Assembly (NCBI GenBank): GCA_016293205.1
Contig: JAEDES010000030.1
Span: forward strand, 1-11,563
Reading direction: 5' to 3'
From: Bacilli bacterium
Lineage (GTDB): Bacteria; Bacillota_I; Bacilli_A; RF39; UBA660
Length of the DNA: 11,563 nucleotides
Shown here: positions 7,305-11,563 of the stretch, piece by piece
Layout of the letters: each line of letters begins with the position of its first letter
Numbering within the stretch: the stretch's first letter is position 1
Position numbers and translations under genes: made by a program
Notes under the pieces: model-generated
Told to the model about the DNA's origin: nothing
Databases searched by the model: none
Seen by the model: the letters and a program-made list of their open reading frames with translations, nothing else

Positions 7305-7830
7305 TACTATTATTTAAACTAATTCGTTTAATTTCCTTATCAAAAAGTTCTTTTAAAGCATCTAATTCAAATGGTTTTGGAAAATGTACTGATACTCCAG
7401 ATAATTCAAGTTCTACACCATCTCTAACTCTTTCTAAATATCTTATATAATCATAAAACTTATCTCTAATAAAATTAAGAAATTTAAATACCTCTAAAAG
7501 ATTATTATCATTAATACTTCCATATGTTTTAGAAACCATTTTCTTAATTATTTTACATAAATCTACTTCCATAGAAATAACTTCATTATCCCTATCATAA
7601 TATTCAGGAAATTCATATCCTATAAAAAAAGCAAAATAATTAGAAAATAAAGTTTTTCTTTTTCTAATTTTATTATCTTTTATTTGTGAACGAAAAGAGT
7701 CATCATACTCTTCTATATCATCAATAAGAACTTCAAAAAAACCATTAACTTCTTCTTTAGATTTTACATCATCAACCTCAAACAAAGAATATTCTAAATC
7801 TAACTTCTCCAAGTCTACTTCTTTGCTCAT
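7282..7830 (-). CDS. Unknown protein encoded upstream of dnaG
   Basis: 182 residues from the ATG at 7830, with AGAGGT 6 bases ahead; an in-frame GTG at 7836 lies within the run-up and is less likely. I do not recognise a family. The protein has no signal peptide or membrane helix. The N-terminal 50 residues are very acidic. Next come a basic patch (KIRKRK, about 53-60), an aromatic stretch (FSNYFAFFIGYEFPEYY), and long amphipathic helices through to about 145 with an RDKFYDYIRYLERVRDG core. A short strand-like piece (ELELSGVSVHFPKPFEL) leads to a charged helix and a KKK tail. It sits between the yqeH terminator and dnaG, 35 bases before the dnaG ATG, so it is probably co-transcribed with the primase operon. 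Its own promoter is not clear; TAAATT at about 7845-7850 is a weak -10 candidate. A cytosolic regulatory or structural role would be a guess. Confidence 0.8.
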   Translation of the reverse strand: MSKEVDLEKLDLEYSLFEVDDVKSKEEVNGFFEVLIDDIEEYDDSFRSQIKDNKIRKRKTLFSNYFAFFIGYEFPEYYDRDNEVISMEVDLCKIIKKMVSKTYGSINDNNLLEVFKFLNFIRDKFYDYIRYLERVRDGVELELSGVSVHFPKPFELDALKELFDKEIKRISLNNSIEKKKVM

Positions 7831-7871
7831 ACCCACACCTCTTGTAATTTATGTAATTAGTATTTTACTAC

Positions 7872-7910
7872 TAAAATAAAAAAAAGAAAGTCTAAATCAA
7901 AGACTTTCTT
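7872..7910 (-). terminator. Rho-independent terminator of yqeG-yqeH
   Basis: A perfect 10-bp stem (AAGAAAGTCT pairing with AGACTTTCTT; arms 7901-7910 and 7884-7893) with a 7-base loop, followed on the minus strand by TTTTTTATTTT. The last codons of yqeH form the first arm, and its TAG stop lies at the loop/second-arm junction, so the gene ends inside its own terminator. Confidence 0.85.
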
Positions 7911-8902
7911 AAAAATACATCTACATTCTTATCAACGTAAACATCTATTACACCTTTATCAACAATCTTAACAAATCCTAATCCATTGATAACTAAATCT
8001 TCATCATATTTAACATCATAAGTAGTTTTATTTAAATCCTTTAATTCTTTTCTATTAGAAGCATTTAATAATCTTTTTACTTTTATATCATTTGATACAA
8101 ATACCGTAAAACTATTTCTATCCCCTTCAACATAATCAATTCTAATTAAATCTTCAATAACAATAGATTGATTCTTCTTTAATTGATATGTTCTTGGTTT
8201 AATTTCTTTCTTAGGAGAAATCTTTTTAACTAACTTTTGATCACAATGACTTAAGATAGAACCATTATCTACAAGACCAGGTGTATCTATAATTGTTAAA
8301 TGTTCATTAATTTCAATCTTAACAGTATTAAGAGTTGTTGAAGGTAATGGAGACATTGTTAATTCTTGCTCTGAATCAGAATAATTTTGAATTAATTTAT
8401 TAATTAATGTACTCTTACCAGCATTAGTATGTCCTACTATATAAACATTCTTAGTAGTTTGTAACATTTTAACTCTCTTTAATAAATGATCAATATTTAA
8501 ATTCTTAAATGCACTAATTACAATTATGTCTTCAAAATGAATATCCATATCAGCAAAATATTTCTTTAATTTTTCTTCTTTTACTGATTTAGGTAAAGCA
8601 TCTTTTTTATTTAAAACTAAAATCATCTTATTAGGTAATAAATTTCTAATCTCAGAAATATTTTTTTCTAAGTTTAATAAATCCGTTACATATAAAACTA
8701 AATCTTTAGTTTCACCAACACCTTTTAATATATCTAAATATTCTTCATTTGATTTAGTAACTATTTGATATTCTCCATAGTTTTTTAATCTAAAACATCT
8801 CTGACAAATATCATTTTCTAAATTAGTAGTATATCCTTCTTGTAAAATATTTTCTGATTGTAAAACTACTCCACATCCTAAACATTTCTTTTCATTATTC
8901 AT
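7892..8902 (-). CDS. yqeH: Ribosome biogenesis GTPase YqeH (circularly permuted)
   Basis: 336 residues from the ATG at 8902, seven bases after AAAGAGGT; the TTG at 8920 is upstream of that site and unlikely. An N-terminal zinc finger uses C7, C10, C33 and C36 (CLGC, CQRC). The GTPase motifs are in permuted order: G4 NKKD (98-101), G5 SA (130-131), G1 GHTNAGKST (157-165), G2 near the STT at about 189, and G3 DTPG (206-209). This order defines the YqeH/YlqF-type permuted GTPases, and the zinc finger identifies YqeH. The C-terminal 110 residues are a mixed alpha/beta RNA-interaction domain. In Bacillus YqeH is needed for 30S subunit assembly. It overlaps the end of yqeG by 8 bases and its ribosome binding site lies inside yqeG, so the two are translationally linked. 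The aroE and nadD genes that follow in Bacillus are absent here. Confidence 0.95.
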   Translation of the reverse strand: MNNEKKCLGCGVVLQSENILQEGYTTNLENDICQRCFRLKNYGEYQIVTKSNEEYLDILKGVGETKDLVLYVTDLLNLEKNISEIRNLLPNKMILVLNKKDALPKSVKEEKLKKYFADMDIHFEDIIVISAFKNLNIDHLLKRVKMLQTTKNVYIVGHTNAGKSTLINKLIQNYSDSEQELTMSPLPSTTLNTVKIEINEHLTIIDTPGLVDNGSILSHCDQKLVKKISPKKEIKPRTYQLKKNQSIVIEDLIRIDYVEGDRNSFTVFVSNDIKVKRLLNASNRKELKDLNKTTYDVKYDEDLVINGLGFVKIVDKGVIDVYVDKNVDVFLRKSLI

Positions 8903-9413
8903 AGTATTTACCTCTTTCAAAGACGTTTCTCTTTACATAGTGTTTTATAATTGATGATTCAATCTTTCTATTTAAACCAGTAATTTTTAAGTCTTTCTCG
9001 CCAAGCGGATCAACTAGAATAGTCATAATTCTGAATCTATTACCAGCAAATATATCAGTAACCATTTGATCCCCTATCATTGCCATTTCTTTTTTCTTTA
9101 ATTTATAATCTTTTTTAATTTTTCTAAGTCCACGAGTTGAAGGTTTCATACTCCAAGCAACTCCACCTATACCTAAATCTTCTAAATATGGTTTAAGTCT
9201 ATCACTTGTATTATTAGAACTAATAAGCACTAAGAAATCTTCTTGTAATTCTTTAATAAGTTTTTTTGTTTTACGTGGGCACTCTTTTTCACTAATAAGA
9301 CCTAAAGTATTATCTAAATCAAATACTAAACATGTAATACCTAATTCTTTTAATCTTTTATAGTCTATCTCAAAGATGTTCTTTCTATACATCGTTGGTT
9401 TAAATTTATGCAT
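8895..9413 (-). CDS. yqeG: YqeG-family HAD phosphatase
   Basis: 172 residues, typical for YqeG (HAD subfamily IIIA). Motif I is FDLDNTL (31-37) with the nucleophile and acid aspartates D32 and D34. Motif II is SSN (65-67), motif III is K90 in SMKPS, and motif IV is GDQMVTD (114-120). No cap domain is present. Related eukaryotic Gep4-type enzymes dephosphorylate phosphatidylglycerol phosphate, so a membrane-lipid phosphatase role is possible, but the bacterial substrate is not established by this sequence. The ATG at 9413 follows GGAG by 7 bases. The gene precedes and overlaps yqeH, the arrangement in Bacillus, and is read from a promoter at 9432-9460. Confidence 0.93.
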   Translation of the reverse strand: MHKFKPTMYRKNIFEIDYKRLKELGITCLVFDLDNTLGLISEKECPRKTKKLIKELQEDFLVLISSNNTSDRLKPYLEDLGIGGVAWSMKPSTRGLRKIKKDYKLKKKEMAMIGDQMVTDIFAGNRFRIMTILVDPLGEKDLKITGLNRKIESSIIKHYVKRNVFERGKYYE

Positions 9414-9431
9414 AACATCACTCCACTAAGT

Positions 9432-9460
9432 ATTATATAACAAAAGAGTTAATAAGTCTA
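9432..9460 (-). promoter_or_regulatory. Promoter of yqeG-yqeH
   Basis: On the minus strand TAGACT (9455-9460, four of six matches to TTGACA), a 17-base spacer, and a perfect TATAAT (9432-9437). The -35 lies in the loop of the deacetylase gene's terminator, so the terminator and the next promoter are interleaved in about 45 bases. Confidence 0.5.
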
Positions 9461-9474
9461 ATTATTAACCCTTT
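9443..9474 (-). terminator. Terminator hairpin of the deacetylase gene
   Basis: Arms 9462-9474 and 9443-9455 form a 13-bp stem with one G-U pair and a 6-base loop. The stop codon (TAG) is in the loop. The T tract after the stem on the minus strand is short (TTGTTATAT), so termination may be partial and some read-through into yqeG is possible. Confidence 0.65.
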
Positions 9475-10897
9475 GAGTTACCATTTCAGTGTCAATTGTA
9501 ATCTTCTCAAATGAATAACCATTGTCTTTTCCATATTGAATAATTGACTTTAATGCATCTCTTGTAGCTGCTTTAATATCATGCATTAAAACCACATTAC
9601 TTCTATTTTTTCTAATTCCATTTACAACATTATTATAAACATAAGTACTTGTAATACTATTAGAATCAGCATCACCACTAGATACATTCCAATCATAGTA
9701 TTTATATCCTCTATTTAACACTTCTTTTGTTAAAGTAGACATAATACCAGCACAATATCTTCTACTAATTGTATTGCTAGATCCACCTGGAAATCTAATA
9801 ATCTTAGAATCTACTCCAGTAATTCTTTTAACACGACTACCTACCGAATACAAATCATTAAAATAAGCATCAACAGAAGCATAAACAGTTGCATAATTAT
9901 GACTAGCAGTATGTAAAGCAACAGTATGTCCTTCATCATGCATTCTCTTAATTAAATAGTCAGGTCCACTATTAGTAACAAAGAATGTTGCCTTTACACC
10001 TTCAGCTTTTAATATATCCAGAATAATATTTGTTGTTCCTTCTTTAGGTCCATCATCAAATGTTAAATAAACTACTCCATTTTGTCCTCTTTGAGAAACA
10101 ATAACTCTTCTTTCTTTAGAAACTGTATTTCCTGAATCATCACTAACTTCATATTTTAGTGTATATGTTCCAGCAACGCTAGTATTAACAGTACCTGTTA
10201 CTTTAACTTTACTAGTAATATCTCCACCACAATTATCTGCAGCACTATATCCTCTTTCACTATAACCTTCATTTAAGAAAGCATAAGTAATATCAGAACC
10301 ATTCAAAGTAAGAACCGGAGCCACTTTATCTTCATAAACTAATTCTTTTTCTACTTTAGCAGTATTACCAGCTTTATCAGTAACTTTATAAATAGCTTTA
10401 TTATCAACCACTTCTACTTCTACTTTAGAAGTAACATCTCCATCATAATTATCTAATGCAGTATATTCTTCTTTTTTAAATTCTGCATTAGGACACATTA
10501 CAATTCTTTTTTCTTCACTAATTGTAATAACAGGAGCACTCTTATCAACTACTTCTACTGTACGAACTACTTTCTTTTTAAAAGGTCCCTTCTTAACTGT
10601 ATAAGTAACTTCATATTCTCCTAATTTTTCTGAATTAACTTTTCCCTTTACTTTTACATCATCAGTAACATCCTTATCAAAGTAATTAGCAGAATATCCC
10701 TTTTCAATATACTCTTCTTTATAATCTAAAGTAATTTTCTTACTACCTTTAAGTTCAATTCTAGGTAATAATAAATAATTATATGCCATAAAACCACCAA
10801 GTACCATTACCAATAAAATACTAATAACAACAAAAACAATCTTATGTTTTACAAAAAATTTACCTATAGAACTAAATCCTTTCTTTATCTTATCCAT
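9458..10897 (-). CDS. Membrane-anchored polysaccharide deacetylase (CE4) with three Ig-like repeats
   Basis: 479 residues from the ATG at 10897, 5 bases after GTGGTGA. A basic N-terminus and one membrane helix (about 20-40) put the rest outside the cell. Three Ig-like domains of the DUF5011 type follow (about 47-117, 123-191 and 194-268), each with a GD/DDVT-(S/D)KV strand and a final D(K/D)(A/S)GNT or similar turn. The C-terminal carbohydrate esterase 4 domain (about 275-475) carries motif 1 TFDDGP (279-284), motif 2 HTASH (329-333, metal ligands), motif 3 RFPGG (368-372), motif 4 DWNVSSGD (402-409) and motif 5 LMHD (437-440). All catalytic motifs are present, so it is expected to remove acetyl groups from N-acetylglucosamine, most likely in peptidoglycan; chitin or exopolysaccharide cannot be excluded. 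It is monocistronic, with its own promoter and a terminator hairpin at its end. Confidence 0.93.
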   Translation of the reverse strand: MDKIKKGFSSIGKFFVKHKIVFVVISILLVMVLGGFMAYNYLLLPRIELKGSKKITLDYKEEYIEKGYSANYFDKDVTDDVKVKGKVNSEKLGEYEVTYTVKKGPFKKKVVRTVEVVDKSAPVITISEEKRIVMCPNAEFKKEEYTALDNYDGDVTSKVEVEVVDNKAIYKVTDKAGNTAKVEKELVYEDKVAPVLTLNGSDITYAFLNEGYSERGYSAADNCGGDITSKVKVTGTVNTSVAGTYTLKYEVSDDSGNTVSKERRVIVSQRGQNGVVYLTFDDGPKEGTTNIILDILKAEGVKATFFVTNSGPDYLIKRMHDEGHTVALHTASHNYATVYASVDAYFNDLYSVGSRVKRITGVDSKIIRFPGGSSNTISRRYCAGIMSTLTKEVLNRGYKYYDWNVSSGDADSNSITSTYVYNNVVNGIRKNRSNVVLMHDIKAATRDALKSIIQYGKDNGYSFEKITIDTEMVTQRVNN

Positions 10898-10916
10898 ACG
10901 TCTCACCACTACACTA

Positions 10917-10945
10917 ATTATATCACATATAATGAGTTTAGTAAA
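10917..10945 (-). promoter_or_regulatory. Promoter of the deacetylase gene
   Basis: On the minus strand TTTACT (10940-10945, four of six), a 17-base spacer, then TATAAT (10917-10922) with TGA before it. The ribosome binding site follows 8 bases after the -10, giving a very short leader. An AGTTTA/TAAACT inverted repeat (10935-10952) covers the -35 and could be an operator. Confidence 0.6.
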
Positions 10946-10952
10946 TTAAACT
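10935..10952. repeat. Inverted repeat over the -35 of the deacetylase promoter
   Basis: AGTTTA (10935-10940) and TAAACT (10947-10952) are perfect inverted 6-base arms around GTAAAT. They cover the predicted -35 hexamer, the position of a repressor site. In AT-rich DNA such a dyad can arise by chance. Confidence 0.3.
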
Positions 10953-10995
10953 AATTTTTTTTCAATTTACTATATAATATTTTTACCTATTTTTA

Positions 10996-11020
10996 TGTAA
11001 TTTATAAATGTAAAATTACA
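10996..11020. repeat. TGTAA-type dyad in the intergenic region upstream of the deacetylase gene
   Basis: TGTAATTT (10996-11003) and AAATTACA (11013-11020) are perfect inverted 8-base arms with a 9-base spacer. The right half also forms a tighter dyad, TGTAAAATTACA (11009-11020), so three TGTAA half-sites occur in 25 bases. It could be a regulator site or a weak hairpin after the 11115 gene. The rest of the 217-base gap (10898-11114) is AT-rich and shows no gene. Confidence 0.35.
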
Positions 11021-11030
11021 ATAAAGAAAA

Positions 11031-11059
11031 ACTTCACTATTTAGTGAAGTATTTTTTTA
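11031..11059. terminator. Hairpin after the variable-protein gene (bidirectional terminator shape)
   Basis: A perfect 8-bp stem (ACTTCACT/AGTGAAGT, 11031-11038 and 11043-11050) with a 4-base loop. On the minus strand TTTTTCTTT follows, so it can terminate the gene ending at 11115. On the plus strand ATTTTTTT follows as well. A stem-loop of this size downstream of a DGR variable region is also known to promote retrohoming in the Bordetella phage system, an alternative or added role here. Confidence 0.75.
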
Positions 11060-11100
11060 ATTATCCTGGTACTATTTTATTCCACAAATTGTACCCATAA

Positions 11101-11115
11101 GAAATCAAAGATTTC
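11101..11115. repeat. Short perfect palindrome at the stop codon of the variable-protein gene
   Basis: GAAATC (11101-11106), loop AAA, GATTTC (11110-11115). The last base of the TAG stop is the first base of the minus-strand hairpin. No T tract follows, so this is not a terminator by itself. Confidence 0.45.
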
Positions 11116-11563
11116 TAGAAAAGAGATTTTGAGATAATTATAACTGGACGGACACCAACGAGGTCAGCATCGAAATAGTCGCGGATGCGGAAGCGACCAT
11201 CACTATATACGTACCATACAGTGTAAGCATCAGTGGCCGACCCAGACCAGTAAGTTGTTGAGTAAATCCATGGGTAAGCAGATCCTTTACATGTATGATC
11301 AGTAGCACTACACCCTATTTCTTCACTTGTTAATTCATCTTTTGTAATAAGTCTTGCCTCTACTACATCTACTCCATATTCTGATTCTAATATATTTTTA
11401 TAATTATTTACATATCCTTCTACTATACTTCCTGCATATGTCGAATTAGTATTTGAAAATGCAGTTATACCATTTCTTATTGATTGTCCTGATACATAAC
11501 CTAGCATTGTTGAATCTTGTTTACCTGTTGCTTCATCTCCATATGCTGTCCAACTACTATTGT
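11115..11563 (-). CDS. C-terminal part of a probable DGR-diversified (C-type-lectin-like) surface protein
   Basis: The reading frame is open to the right edge, so the ATG at 11507 is internal and the 148 visible residues are only the C-terminus. Landmarks in order: TMLGYVSGQSIRNGIT, VEARLITKDELTSEEIGCS (about 71-88), CKG.AYPWIY, TYWSGSA (about 103-109), VWYVYSDG, and GVRPVIIISKS near the end. The W..G / V(W/Y)xVYSDG / GVRPV pattern is that of formylglycine-generating-enzyme/C-type-lectin-like domains used as DGR targets in gut Bacillota, where some are reported with prepilin N-termini; the N-terminus here is outside the window. Two cysteines (in IGCS and TCKG) may pair. Residues about 104-138 show the diversified-codon signature (see the separate entry). 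Base composition shifts abruptly within the gene: AT-rich upstream, about 53% GC in the diversified stretch, then AT-rich again for the last 11 codons. The terminator is at 11031-11059. Confidence 0.8.
   Translation of the reverse strand, partial: NSSWTAYGDEATGKQDSTMLGYVSGQSIRNGITAFSNTNSTYAGSIVEGYVNNYKNILESEYGVDVVEARLITKDELTSEEIGCSATDHTCKGSAYPWIYSTTYWSGSATDAYTVWYVYSDGRFRIRDYFDADLVGVRPVIIISKSLF
11148..11252 (-). other. Probable DGR variable region (VR)
   Basis: On the coding (minus) strand the stretch from TAC TGG (11252) to GTC CGT (11148) is unlike anything else in the window. Positions 11151-11250 are 53% GC. From GCC at 11237 to GTT at 11157, 24 of 27 codons end in C or T, including CGC TTC CGC ATC CGC GAC (11195-11178). 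These are the products expected when adenines of AAC/AAT template codons are replaced at random. The fixed framework codons (TGG, TCT, GGG, TCG, GGT, GTC, CGT) contain no adenine, as expected for conserved positions. The GC-rich end GGTGTCCGTCC is the likely boundary of the initiation-of-mutagenic-homing type. No template repeat or reverse transcriptase is in the window, so the call rests on codon pattern and position at the gene's 3' end. Confidence 0.68.

Noticed and set aside
10898..11114. A small RNA, template repeat or tRNA in the intergenic region
   Set aside because: I found only the hairpin, two dyads and a promoter. There is no cloverleaf and no stretch resembling the GC-rich variable region.
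11148..11252. The GC-rich stretch as horizontally acquired DNA or an insertion
   Set aside because: The change in composition is only about 100 bases long, stays in frame, keeps the conserved W, G and GVRPV landmarks and affects mainly first and second codon positions in NNY codons. Mutagenic retrohoming explains this better than transfer.
11115..11507. A complete 130-residue protein starting at the ATG at 11507
   Set aside because: The frame continues open upstream to the window edge with good coding character (…ATGKQDST before the Met), and no ribosome binding site precedes the ATG, so this is the C-terminal part of a longer gene.
1..11563. Insertion sequences, CRISPR arrays, phage attachment sites
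   Set aside because: No transposase or integrase-like proteins, no regularly spaced repeats and no long direct repeats were seen.

Overview
The window is strongly AT-rich and gene-dense, and nearly every gene is on the minus strand. TGA is used as a stop (the genes ending at 1530 and 7282), so the standard bacterial code applies rather than the Mycoplasma code. The gene set (sigA-type rpoD, CHC2 primase dnaG, trmK, yqeG-yqeH, a YetF/DUF421 protein, a YrzE-like membrane protein), AGGAGG-type ribosome binding sites and TGnTATAAT promoters point to a low-GC Bacillota, probably an uncultured gut-type member of the Bacilli. The species cannot be named from this sequence.

Layout in coordinate order. 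1-1478: three type IV/type II prepilin-like genes read leftwards. Two are adjacent paralogues, and the third, cut by the window edge, has its own strong promoter. 1530-2657: a membrane-anchored GHL10/DUF187 glycosidase-like protein. 2703-3347: a DUF421 (YetF-type) membrane protein, divergent from a small YrzE-like membrane protein (3407-3769, the only plus-strand gene). 3766-7830: a macromolecular-synthesis operon, read leftwards as unknown gene, dnaG, rpoD, trmK. 7892-9413: yqeG-yqeH, with overlapping ends. 9458-10897: a membrane-anchored CE4 polysaccharide deacetylase with three Ig-like repeats. 11115-11563: the C-terminal part of a gene whose last third has the codon pattern of a diversity-generating retroelement (DGR) variable region.

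How the genes fit together. The centre is housekeeping: replication priming, primary sigma factor, tRNA A22 methylation and 30S assembly GTPase. Both flanks are cell-surface functions: pilin-like filaments, two predicted wall-active enzymes, and a probable hypervariable displayed protein. The most notable feature is at the right edge. About 100 bases have 53% GC in an AT-rich window, are built almost entirely of codons ending in C or T, are set in an adenine-poor framework, and end in a GVRPV motif. That is the expected product of adenine-directed mutagenesis of an AAC/AAT-rich template. No reverse transcriptase or template repeat lies in the window, so any DGR machinery must lie to the right or elsewhere in the genome.

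The genome is compact: several stop codons lie inside terminator-like hairpins, trmK and the YrzE-like gene overlap tail to tail, and most promoters are the extended -10 type.
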